In this document: in pieces, positions 1-6,402 of the stretch | Layout: the number at the start of each line of letters is the position of its first letter | Position numbering within the stretch: position 1 is the stretch's first letter | Source of the DNA: Clostridiales bacterium | Lineage (GTDB): Bacteria; Bacillota; Clostridia; Lachnospirales; Lachnospiraceae | Length of the DNA: 18,630 nucleotides | Reading direction: 5' to 3' | NCBI GenBank assembly: GCA_018374355.1 | Contig: JAHAFI010000047.1 | Location: forward strand, 1 to 18,630 | The notes under the pieces: generated by a model | What the model saw: the letters and a program-made list of their open reading frames with translations, nothing else | What the model was told of the DNA's origin: nothing | Databases searched by the model: none | Made by a program: the position numbers and the translations under genes

Positions 1-13
1 GAGGAAAGAAAGC

Positions 14-589
14 ATGAGAGAATTATTAATGATTGCCATCGGTTCCGCGCTGGTAAATAACGTAGTGCTGAGCCAGTTTTTGGGGCTTTGTCCTTTCCTT
101 GGAGTTTCTAAAAAAATGGGTACCGCAGCGGGTATGGGTGCAGCGGTTATCTTCGTGCTGACCCTGTCTTCCTTCTGTACCAGCCTGATTTATCAGTTTG
201 TTCTGGTGAAAACCGGGATGGAATATATGCAGACCATCGTATTTATTCTGGTGATCGCGGCTCTGGTTCAGTTGGTAGAGATGTTCCTGAAAAAGAGTAT
301 GCCGGCGCTTTATAAGAGTCTTGGCGTGTATCTTCCGCTGATTACAACCAACTGTGCAGTTCTGGGTGTTGCTCTTCTGAACGTACAGAATGAGTACAAT
401 ATTCTGGAAGGAACGGTAAACGGATTTGCTACGGCGACAGGATTTACGATTTCCATCGTTTTGATGGCGGGACTGAGAGAAAAGATTGAATACAATGATA
501 TTCCGAAACCATTTCAGGGAATGCCCATCGTGCTTTTGACGGCGGGACTGATGTCCATCGCATTCTTTGGATTTTCCGGTCTGATTTAA
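14..589 (+). CDS. rnfA: RnfA, membrane subunit of the Rnf ferredoxin:NAD+ oxidoreductase
   Basis: This is an integral membrane subunit of the Rnf complex, which couples electron flow from reduced ferredoxin to NAD+ with Na+ or H+ export. The 191 residues form about six hydrophobic helices, the normal size for RnfA/NqrE. Two short motifs, LGLCPFLG (near residue 26) and TTNCAVLG (near residue 114), carry the two family cysteines; in RnfA/RnfE these are known to bind a [2Fe-2S] cluster in the membrane. A GAGGAAAG ribosome binding site sits just before the ATG. rnfB starts 12 bases after the stop, so the two are cotranscribed; in clostridia the usual order is rnfCDGEAB, and the earlier genes would lie upstream of this window. 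RnfE is a paralogue, but the position directly before rnfB and the sequence favour RnfA. Confidence 0.95.
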   Translation: MRELLMIAIGSALVNNVVLSQFLGLCPFLGVSKKMGTAAGMGAAVIFVLTLSSFCTSLIYQFVLVKTGMEYMQTIVFILVIAALVQLVEMFLKKSMPALYKSLGVYLPLITTNCAVLGVALLNVQNEYNILEGTVNGFATATGFTISIVLMAGLREKIEYNDIPKPFQGMPIVLLTAGLMSIAFFGFSGLI

Positions 590-601
590 AGGAGGAGAGT
601 T

Positions 602-1390
602 ATGCTGACAGGTGTTATGATAGCAGCCGTTTTAGTGGGCGGTACCGGGTTGATCATCGGCCTCCTTCTGGGTGTGGCCGGAAAGAAATTTGCAGTGGAA
701 GTAAATGAAAAAGAGATTGCAGTGAGGGAACAGCTTCCGGGCAATAACTGCGGCGGCTGTGGATATCCGGGCTGCGACGGCCTTGCAGCGGCGATCGCAG
801 CAGGTCAGGCTCCGGTAAGCGGCTGTCCGGTGGGCGGTCCGGCGGTGGCGAAGGCCATCGGAGCCATCATGGGGCAGGAAGTGGAGGAAGGACGCAGGAT
901 GGTTGCCTTCGTGAAATGCGGAGGGGACTGTGAACATTCCAAGACGAATTATGTGTATGATGGTGTGGAAGATTGTTCAATCATGGCGTTTATTCCCGGC
1001 GGCGGTGAGAAAAAGTGCCACCATGGATGTCTGGGGTATGGGACTTGCGTGAAGACCTGTACATTCGGGGCGATTCAGATTGTGAATGGGATTGCTGTTG
1101 TGGATAAGGAGAAATGTAAGGCTTGTGGTCAGTGTGTGGCGGCTTGTCCTCATCATCTGATTGAGCTGGTGCCTTATGAACAGAAGGTGCTGGTAAGATG
1201 CAGTTCGGCGGATAAGGGGAAGGCTACGATGACTGCCTGTGATGCGGGGTGCATTGGATGTAAGAAGTGTGAGAAGAATTGTCCGGTGCAGGCGATTACG
1301 GTTGAAAATAATGTGGCGCATATTGATTATGAGAAGTGTACGAATTGTGGACTTTGTAGGGAGAATTGTCCTCGGGGGTGTGTTTTGTAG
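602..1390 (+). CDS. rnfB: RnfB, polyferredoxin subunit of the Rnf complex
   Basis: RnfB takes electrons from reduced ferredoxin and passes them into the Rnf complex. The 262-residue protein begins with one membrane anchor (about residues 4-26). An Fe-S domain follows with C50, C53, C58 and C75. Then come further cysteine groups: C139/C143/C149/C153, a ferredoxin motif C172-x2-C175-x2-C178-x3-C182, C213/C217/C220/C223/C227, and a last CxxCxxCxxxC at 246-256. This richness of clusters fits clostridial RnfB. The protein ends only six residues after C256, with one extra cysteine at 260, so there is no long C-terminal tail. AGGAGGAG lies a few bases before the ATG. It appears to be the last gene of the operon. 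No T-tailed terminator hairpin directly follows; a large foldback element starts about 40 bases downstream. Confidence 0.95.
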   Translation: MLTGVMIAAVLVGGTGLIIGLLLGVAGKKFAVEVNEKEIAVREQLPGNNCGGCGYPGCDGLAAAIAAGQAPVSGCPVGGPAVAKAIGAIMGQEVEEGRRMVAFVKCGGDCEHSKTNYVYDGVEDCSIMAFIPGGGEKKCHHGCLGYGTCVKTCTFGAIQIVNGIAVVDKEKCKACGQCVAACPHHLIELVPYEQKVLVRCSSADKGKATMTACDAGCIGCKKCEKNCPVQAITVENNVAHIDYEKCTNCGLCRENCPRGCVL

Positions 1391-1394
1391 GAGG

Positions 1395-1434
1395 GGATTT
1401 AAAAGGATTTAGACGGATTTAAGCGGACGCAGAG
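1395..1434. repeat. Degenerate 10-bp tandem repeat after rnfB
   Basis: Four consecutive 10-base units begin with GGA: GGATTTAAAA, GGATTTAGAC, GGATTTAAGC and GGACGCAGAG. The first three share GGATTTA. The run leads straight into the left arm of the large inverted repeat that starts at 1429, so it may be the outer part of the same element. No reading frame uses it. Its role is unknown. Confidence 0.45.
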
Positions 1435-1675
1435 GGAGGGGATTTTCGTTTGTGAGTCAGCTTCGAATCTGCAGAAACACTAAGCGGTCAGGAACGGCGC
1501 TTTTCGGGCACCGATGCATTCGGCAGGAAAATCTGAAGGATTTTCCCGCCTCAGTGCATCTGACAGGCAGGCTTTGTAAGCCTGCCTGTCTCCCGGAAAC
1601 CGCCGCCCCTGACCGCTAAGTGTTTCTATGCAGATTCTTCGCAATGACTCGCAAACGAAAAGCCCCTCCCTCTGC
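1429..1675. repeat. 247-bp composite foldback (long inverted repeat) element
   Basis: The left arm starts GCAGAGGGAGGGG and the right arm ends CCCCTCCCTCTGC. The arms (about 1429-1508 and 1590-1675) pair almost throughout, with a few mismatches and small bulges, and include shared words such as TTTTCGTTTG, GAATCTGCA, GAAACAC and AGCGGTCAGG. Two hairpins sit at the tip. The first is 1513-1560, with GATGCA/TGCATC and GGAAAATC/GATTTTCC. The second is a perfect 13-bp stem at 1562-1590 (GACAGGCAGGCTT, loop TGT). The shape is one long stem with two terminal loops. There is no T-run after the right arm, no ORF inside and no obvious target-site duplication. It could be a MITE-like non-autonomous element or a structured RNA; I cannot tell which. 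Confidence 0.85.
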
Positions 1676-1854
1676 TGATGGCGGCCGTCTTTGGGGGATG
1701 GCTGTATGGGGGAGATTGGAAAGGCATTTTAAGTAAGTAGGTAAGCTGCGTAGAGCAGAGCAGGTACACTAAGGCGTGCATGGGAATGTATGGCTTGAGG
1801 TGAGAAATTTCTGGATGGGAAAATTTGGATAGGTAGTTTAGGAGAGGATGCGGA

Positions 1855-1883
1855 TTGTAAAGAAATAGAATCGGTGATAAAAT
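1855..1883 (+). promoter_or_regulatory. Candidate promoter for the mazG-like operon
   Basis: TTGTAA (1855-1860) is followed after 17 bases by TAAAAT (1878-1883), a fair sigma-A pair (4/6 and 5/6 to consensus) 31 bases before the ATG at 1914. A GGGAGGA ribosome binding site lies between. Between the foldback element and this site (1676-1854) I see only G/T-rich sequence without a convincing gene. Confidence 0.45.
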
Positions 1884-1913
1884 CATAGAAAATGATTTGG
1901 GAGGACGAAGGAT

Positions 1914-2249
1914 ATGACGATTAATGAGTATCAGAAGCTGGCGATGGCTACATTGAATCCGGGATTGGATAGGAAGGATGTGCTGATTAACAGCGTGATG
2001 GGATTGTGTGGGGAAGCGGGAGAGGCGATTGATATCGTGAAAAAATGGCTGGCGCAGGGACATGAGCTGGATCGGGCGCATTTGGCGGAGGAGCTGGGAG
2101 ATGTTGCTTGGTATCTGGCAGAGGCGGCGATGGCACTGGAACTTCCGCTGGAAGAGGTGCTGCAGGGAAATATTGATAAGCTGAAAAGACGGTATCCGGA
2201 AGGCTTTGCTGTGGAAAAGTCTCTGAATAGACGGGAGGGAGAAGGATGA
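1914..2249 (+). CDS. MazG-like nucleotide pyrophosphohydrolase (first copy)
   Basis: This is a single-domain MazG-type protein of 111 residues. The family hydrolyses nucleoside triphosphates, often non-canonical ones, to the monophosphate and pyrophosphate using Mg2+ held by acidic residues on a four-helix bundle. The expected motifs are present: GEAGE, with E34 and E37 in the first helix pair, and EELGD, with E60 and D63 in the second, the EExxD half. The C-terminal segment KRRYPEGF is typical of small MazG-like proteins. The start is set by GGGAGGA eight bases upstream. The stop overlaps the next gene by four bases (ATGA), so the two are translationally coupled. The exact substrate cannot be read from the sequence. 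Confidence 0.85.
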   Translation: MTINEYQKLAMATLNPGLDRKDVLINSVMGLCGEAGEAIDIVKKWLAQGHELDRAHLAEELGDVAWYLAEAAMALELPLEEVLQGNIDKLKRRYPEGFAVEKSLNRREGEG

Positions 2250-2509
2250 AAAGGGAATCTTTTCGGGAAATTAGGCTGAGTGATGAGGATAGGCAGAGGA
2301 TGTATGAAGAAATTGCTGCATTTTATCTGGATGAGTACGAGGAAAAAATAGGAATTATTAAGCAGAGCCAGATTTTTGATCTGTTCATGGAACGTATGGC
2401 ACCGGTGATTTATAATAAGGCGCTGGATGATGCGAGAATGTGGTATGGGCGGCAGCAGGAGAATCTGGAAGCGGATTTTTATGAGATGTATAAGGACGTT
2501 AGATATTAG
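2246..2509 (+). CDS. DUF2164 family protein
   Basis: This 87-residue acidic, helical protein matches the DUF2164 pattern as I know it. It opens with LSDEDRQRMYEEIAAFY, has a central IFDLFMERMAPVIYNKALDDA and ends with a segment containing ENLEADFYEM. No catalytic residues are known for the family and its function is not established. The ATG overlaps the stop of the mazG-like gene by four bases, and a second mazG-like gene starts 30 bases later. It therefore sits inside a small nucleotide-pyrophosphohydrolase operon and may serve the same process; that link is an inference from position only. Confidence 0.8.
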   Translation: MKRESFREIRLSDEDRQRMYEEIAAFYLDEYEEKIGIIKQSQIFDLFMERMAPVIYNKALDDARMWYGRQQENLEADFYEMYKDVRY

Positions 2510-2539
2510 AAGGATGCGGAGTTCGCGGAGGATATAAGA

Positions 2540-2857
2540 ATGGAAGGGAAAACATCGGTCAAGTATTTGCAGAGTTATATTAAGGCAAAGGATTACCAGC
2601 CCGATCTTAAAAAGGATTATTTCTTGAAACTGGCTGAGGAAGTAGGAGAATTGTCGAGGGCGATGCGAAAAGGTTTGGCGAAAAGTGAAGAGGGAAGCAT
2701 TGTAGGGACGATAGATGAGGAAATCTGGGATGTTATTTACTATGCCATCGCACTGGCCAATTGCTATGATATAGATTTGGAAAAGGTGATAAAAGAGAAG
2801 GAAGAAGTGAACAGGCAAAGATATGGCACAAAAATCATTTTTGAGGAAAATCATTGA
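2540..2857 (+). CDS. MazG-like nucleotide pyrophosphohydrolase (second copy)
   Basis: This is a second, divergent MazG-fold protein of 105 residues. The metal-binding motifs are EEVGE (E33, E34, E37) and DEEIWD (E60, E61, D64), the classic EExxE and EExxD pair. Apart from these motifs it is little like the protein encoded at 1914, so it is not a recent duplication. GGAGG sits about ten bases before the ATG. It is likely cotranscribed with the first mazG-like gene and the DUF2164 gene. A role in clearing damaged or modified nucleotides is the family expectation; the substrate is unknown. Confidence 0.82.
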   Translation: MEGKTSVKYLQSYIKAKDYQPDLKKDYFLKLAEEVGELSRAMRKGLAKSEEGSIVGTIDEEIWDVIYYAIALANCYDIDLEKVIKEKEEVNRQRYGTKIIFEENH

Positions 2858-2923
2858 ATTGTCCGGGACAGTGCGGAACGGTATGGAACAGGTGGATTAG
2901 GGCATAAAGAGGAGGAATATAAC

Positions 2924-3265
2924 ATGCTGAAAGTTGGTGCGATCGTCTGGGGAGTGCAGGATGTTTCCCGGGCTGTGGAATTTTGGAGTCAGGCTTTAGA
3001 TTACAAGACAAAGGGAAGTGTTTCGGAGGAATGGGCTATTTTGGTTCCTAAGGATGGGGAGGGAGTTCAGATTTCATTGAACAAAGTATCTTCGCCGAAG
3101 GCAAAAAGGCATCATTTGGATTTGTTTACGGATAATCAGAAGGCAGAAACGGAACGGCTGATCGCTCTCGGAGCGACGAGGAAAATATGGAGATATCCGG
3201 ATGATGCAGATTATGTGGTTTTGCAGGATCCGGATGGGAATCCGTTTTGTGTTGTACAGAAATAA
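2924..3265 (+). CDS. VOC (glyoxalase/dioxygenase fold) family protein
   Basis: This 113-residue single-module vicinal-oxygen-chelate protein resembles the Glyoxalase_6 type. It begins with a short strand and then a VSRAVEFWSQALDY helix. It has HHLDL at 63-67, the usual metal-ligand strand of this subgroup, an ALGATRK segment and the closing DPDGNPFCVV at 102-111. VOC proteins work as dimers and may be metal-dependent enzymes or drug-binding proteins; nothing here shows the substrate. AGAGGAGG precedes the ATG at good spacing. It lies 66 bases after the second mazG-like gene and could belong to the same transcript. The next gene has its own promoter. Confidence 0.85.
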   Translation: MLKVGAIVWGVQDVSRAVEFWSQALDYKTKGSVSEEWAILVPKDGEGVQISLNKVSSPKAKRHHLDLFTDNQKAETERLIALGATRKIWRYPDDADYVVLQDPDGNPFCVVQK

Positions 3266-3280
3266 GATTATATTTTCTCC

Positions 3281-3308
3281 TTGCATTTTTTGTAGAAATA
3301 TGTATAAT
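3281..3308 (+). promoter_or_regulatory. Promoter of the XRE-cupin/pot operon
   Basis: TTGCAT (3281-3286), a 16-base spacer and a perfect TATAAT (3303-3308) lie 113 bases before the GTG start of the regulator. This is the strongest promoter-like sequence in the window, and the two candidate operators lie immediately downstream of it. Confidence 0.65.
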
Positions 3309-3338
3309 ATGTATCAGTTCGTGAATTTCTAACTTTAA

Positions 3339-3355
3339 GTTTAATTATATTAAAC
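3339..3355. promoter_or_regulatory. Candidate operator 1, GTTTA-N7-TAAAC
   Basis: This is a perfect palindrome, GTTTAAT-TAT-ATTAAAC, located about 30 bases downstream of the -10 box. The same GTTTA-N7-TAAAC layout recurs at 3390. Its position in the leader of an HTH regulator gene makes autoregulation by that protein the likely reading. Confidence 0.5.
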
Positions 3356-3389
3356 ATAGGAAGAAAAAGAAGAATTAATAGAACAAAAA

Positions 3390-3406
3390 GTTTAACAAGA
3401 ATAAAC
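3390..3406. promoter_or_regulatory. Candidate operator 2, GTTTA-N7-TAAAC
   Basis: GTTTAACAAGAATAAAC has the same outer half-sites and the same 17-base span as the site at 3339. It starts 51 bases downstream of that site, close to five helical turns. It ends just before the AAGGAGG ribosome binding site of the regulator gene. The seven inner bases differ between the sites, as expected for a dimer that contacts only the ends. Confidence 0.45.
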
Positions 3407-3420
3407 AAGGAGGCAGACCG

Positions 3421-3954
3421 GTGGATATTGGGAAGAAGCTGAAGGAAATGCGGCTGCAAAATGATTTGACGCTGAATGCGTTGGCTTCCAGAAGTGAGCT
3501 GACAAAGGGCTTTCTTTCTCAGGTGGAACGGAATCTGACGACTCCGAGTATCGCTACGCTGGAGGATATTCTGGAAGCTCTGGGGAGCAGTTTGTCGGAT
3601 TTTTTTCATGAGGAGGAGGAAAAGCAGATCGTATTTCCCACGGAGGATTTTTTTGTGGATGAGCAGGAGGATTATAAGATTGAGTGGGTGATCCCCAATG
3701 CACAGAAAAATCAGATGGAGCCCATTCTTCTGACGCTGTATCCTCACAAGAAAAGTCATGAGCTTCTGGCTTTTCAGGGGGAGGAGTTTGGGTATGTGCT
3801 GAAAGGAAATGTAACGATTGTAAAGGGAACAAAAAAATATAAGGTAAAGACAGGGGAAACCTTCTATATGGATGGGAAAACCAGCCACTACCTTTACAAT
3901 CATGGCAGCAGCGAGGCGAAGGTGCTCTGGATTACCACGCCGCCTATGTTCTGA
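3421..3954 (+). CDS. XRE-cupin transcriptional regulator of the pot operon
   Basis: This 177-residue two-domain regulator has an XRE helix-turn-helix at about residues 5-58 (LASRSELTKGFLSQVER forms the recognition region) and a cupin barrel at about 100-175 (EEFGYVLKGNV, then TGETFYMDGKTSHYLYN). PuuR-like regulators of this build often sit beside polyamine or amino-acid genes and sense the small molecule through the cupin. The start is a GTG, chosen because AAGGAGG lies seven bases upstream and the HTH begins at once. potA starts 29 bases after the stop, so the regulator is the first gene of the transport operon. Two matching palindromes in its leader suggest it represses itself and the transporter. 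Polyamine as effector is an inference from the neighbours. Confidence 0.88.
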   Translation: MDIGKKLKEMRLQNDLTLNALASRSELTKGFLSQVERNLTTPSIATLEDILEALGSSLSDFFHEEEEKQIVFPTEDFFVDEQEDYKIEWVIPNAQKNQMEPILLTLYPHKKSHELLAFQGEEFGYVLKGNVTIVKGTKKYKVKTGETFYMDGKTSHYLYNHGSSEAKVLWITTPPMF

Positions 3955-3983
3955 TACGGGAAGGATGAGAAAGGAGACGCAAG

Positions 3984-5561
3984 ATGGAAGAAAAAAAGAT
4001 CATAGAATTCCGTAATATTGTGAAAAATTTTGATGGTCAGATTGTCCTGAAGGGCATCAATCTGGATATCTATGAAAATGAATTTGTTACCCTTTTAGGG
4101 CCCAGCGGCTGCGGAAAAACTACGCTGCTGCGTATTTTGGGGGGATTTCTGGATGCGGATGAGGGAGAGGTGATTTTTGACGGTCAGGAGATCAGCAAAA
4201 AACCGCCCTATGAGAGAGAATTGAATACGGTTTTTCAGAAGTATGCCCTGTTTCCCCATCTGAGTGTATATGAAAATATCGCCTTTGGCCTGAAACTGAA
4301 AAAGGTCAGCAAGGATATTATTGATCAGAAGGTAATGAAGATGCTGAAGCTGATCGGATTGGAAGGCTACGAAAAGAAAAATACCACCCTTCTGTCCGGC
4401 GGTCAGCAGCAGCGTGTGGCGATTGCCAGAGCTTTGGTAAATGAGCCTAAGGTGCTTCTTTTGGATGAGCCGCTGGCAGCTTTGGATTTGAAGCTGAGAA
4501 AAGAAATGCAGTATGAACTGAAGCGGATTCAGCAGGAGGTGGGAATCACCTTTATCTTTGTTACCCACGATCAGGAAGAAGCGCTTACCATGTCGGACAA
4601 GATTGTGGTAATGAATAACGGAGAGATTCAGCAGGTAGGTTCTCCTCAGGATATTTACAATGAACCCTCCAACCGTTTTGTAGCCAACTTTATCGGAGAA
4701 AGCAATATCATTCCGGGAGTGATGCTGGAGGATTATAAGGTACAGTTTGATGACCGTGTGTTCGAATGCGTGGACTGGGGCTTCAAAGAAAAGGAAAAGG
4801 TGGATGTAGTCATCCGCCCCGAGGACATCGATATCGTGGATGTGAAGGACGGCAAGATGACCGGCGAGGTACTGAGCGTACTGTTCAAAGGGGTGCATTA
4901 TGAGATCATCGTGGAGACCGTTCCGGGTACCAGTGTGACGGTAAATATGCGTGTGATCCGCAATCAGGATGTGACCAGTGAGGATGGCAAAGAAAAGATC
5001 AGCGCCAATAACTTCTATGTGGATGTGGATGATGTGGAGGCGCTGGACGATAAGGAAGTCATTGCCCTTTCCAATGCCCATGCATGGAATGTGGAGAGCG
5101 ACGAGTTCGTATCCATCGCAAAGGTGGAGTATGAGATATCAAAGGAAGAAGGGCAGTATCCGGTAATCTTTACCACAGCAAACGGAACGAGAATCGAAAA
5201 ACTGATTTTTGTGGTGGATCAGCCCTTCGTAAAAAATGAAAAGGCAAATGAGGCCGTAATGGCCTTTAACTTCCAAAAGACCGTGGATGAGATTCTGGAA
5301 TCGCAGGCGCTGGATACGGATCTGAAAACTTGGGCCAATGCTCAGGGCTGGAAGCTCAGTGATGAAAACCAGAGTGTGGACATCAGTGTAGATTATGATT
5401 TTGAACCGGATCAGGTGAAGGAAGGGGTATATAAGATTACTTTCTGGACAACGGGACGGGAACTGAAGATTCATACTACGGATTATTCCGAGGAGGGTCA
5501 GGAGGTCGGCCTGACATTTTTCCCGGAGGATATCCATGTAATGTCTAAGGTGGGATACTGA
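3984..5561 (+). CDS. potA: PotA, spermidine/putrescine ABC transporter ATPase with long C-terminal insert
   Basis: This is the ATPase that powers polyamine uptake. The nucleotide-binding domain spans about residues 5-240, with Walker A GPSGCGKTT (39-47), Q-loop Q85, signature LSGGQ (137-141), Walker B ending in D161-E162 and the switch H195. A TOBE-type region starts near 285. At 525 residues it is far longer than typical PotA (about 350-380). The extra ~150 residues lie between VNMRV (near 330) and the closing strand segment KIHTTD...FFPEDIHVM (495-520), so they interrupt the TOBE region. They seem to hold two Ig-like repeats (370-420 and 448-498), both with an NA-x-x-W start and an EG-x-Y-x-I/V-x-F-x-T core. 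AAAGGAGA precedes the ATG. The stop overlaps the potB start (TGATG). Confidence 0.93.
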   Translation: MEEKKIIEFRNIVKNFDGQIVLKGINLDIYENEFVTLLGPSGCGKTTLLRILGGFLDADEGEVIFDGQEISKKPPYERELNTVFQKYALFPHLSVYENIAFGLKLKKVSKDIIDQKVMKMLKLIGLEGYEKKNTTLLSGGQQQRVAIARALVNEPKVLLLDEPLAALDLKLRKEMQYELKRIQQEVGITFIFVTHDQEEALTMSDKIVVMNNGEIQQVGSPQDIYNEPSNRFVANFIGESNIIPGVMLEDYKVQFDDRVFECVDWGFKEKEKVDVVIRPEDIDIVDVKDGKMTGEVLSVLFKGVHYEIIVETVPGTSVTVNMRVIRNQDVTSEDGKEKISANNFYVDVDDVEALDDKEVIALSNAHAWNVESDEFVSIAKVEYEISKEEGQYPVIFTTANGTRIEKLIFVVDQPFVKNEKANEAVMAFNFQKTVDEILESQALDTDLKTWANAQGWKLSDENQSVDISVDYDFEPDQVKEGVYKITFWTTGRELKIHTTDYSEEGQEVGLTFFPEDIHVMSKVGY

Positions 5562-6397
5562 TGAAGAAATTTTCGCAGCTTGCGCTGCCCTACATCGTCT
5601 GGGCGGTTTTGATGCTGGTGCTGCCCATGGGACTGATTGCAGTCTATTCCTTCATGGAGCATGGAAACAGCGTCATTCCGTTCAGCTTTACACTGGAGCA
5701 CTATATCACATTTTTCACCGACCATGATTTTTTGCTGATACTGTGGCGCTCCATCTGGATTGCAGTAAAAACGACGTTGATTTGTCTGCTTTTGGGATAT
5801 CCGGCGGCCTATTTTATCGCCCGGACAGAAGAAAAGATACAGAATATCTTGATTCTGTGTATCACAATTCCCATGTGGATCAATATGCTGGTAAGAACGT
5901 ATGCTTGGATCGGACTTTTAAGCGAAGGCGGCCTGATTCAGCGTCTGCTGGGCCTGTTTGGTCTGGGAGACTTGGAGCTTCTGTATACGGAGGGCGCGGT
6001 GCTGCTGGGAATGGTGTATAACTTTCTTCCCTTCATGATCTTACAGATTCAGACGTCTCTGAGTAAAATGGATCATTCCCTTTTAGAGGCAAGCGCGGAT
6101 CTGGGAGCGAATCCGGCCCAGACTTTTCGCAGGGTGACCCTGCCTCTGTCCCTGCCGGGAGTGATCAATGGAATCACGCTGGTATTTCTTCCGGCGGTCA
6201 GTTCCTTCTTCATACCTAAGCTTTTAGGCGGCGGACAGTATTTCCTGATTGGAAATATGATCGAAAATCAGTTTATCACTGTGGGAGAATGGAATTTCGG
6301 AAGTGCGATTTCCATGATCATGGCGATCATCATGATGCTTCTGATGATGGCTGTGCGTAAAGCGGAAGTGCACAATCAAGGCGGGAAGGAGGACTGA
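5561..6397 (+). CDS. potB: PotB, spermidine/putrescine ABC transporter permease
   Basis: This is one of the two membrane permeases of the polyamine importer. The 278 residues form about six hydrophobic helices. The cytoplasmic coupling (EAA) loop is clear at 176-200: EASADLGANPAQTFRR then VTLPLSLPG, which docks onto the PotA ATPase. The N-terminus starts with a short basic stretch followed by a hydrophobic helix, as in other PotB proteins. The start codon overlaps the potA stop by one base, which indicates tight translational coupling. The next gene begins five bases after the stop. Length and order (A, B, C, D) match known pot operons. Confidence 0.94.
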   Translation: MKKFSQLALPYIVWAVLMLVLPMGLIAVYSFMEHGNSVIPFSFTLEHYITFFTDHDFLLILWRSIWIAVKTTLICLLLGYPAAYFIARTEEKIQNILILCITIPMWINMLVRTYAWIGLLSEGGLIQRLLGLFGLGDLELLYTEGAVLLGMVYNFLPFMILQIQTSLSKMDHSLLEASADLGANPAQTFRRVTLPLSLPGVINGITLVFLPAVSSFFIPKLLGGGQYFLIGNMIENQFITVGEWNFGSAISMIMAIIMMLLMMAVRKAEVHNQGGKED

Positions 6398-6402
6398 TCA
6401 TT

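Noticed and set aside
1931..2854. 307-codon open frame on the minus strand opposite the mazG-like operon
   Set aside because: It covers three well-supported + strand genes; its conceptual protein is rich in Ser, Phe, Ile and His without any motif, as expected for a shadow frame.
2861..2871. TGTCC-G-GGACA palindrome after the second mazG-like gene as terminator
   Set aside because: The loop is a single base and no T-run follows.
4095..5081. 328-codon open frame on the minus strand inside potA
   Set aside because: It is antisense to conserved ABC ATPase motifs, has no ribosome binding site and a His/Leu-rich composition typical of reverse-complement frames.
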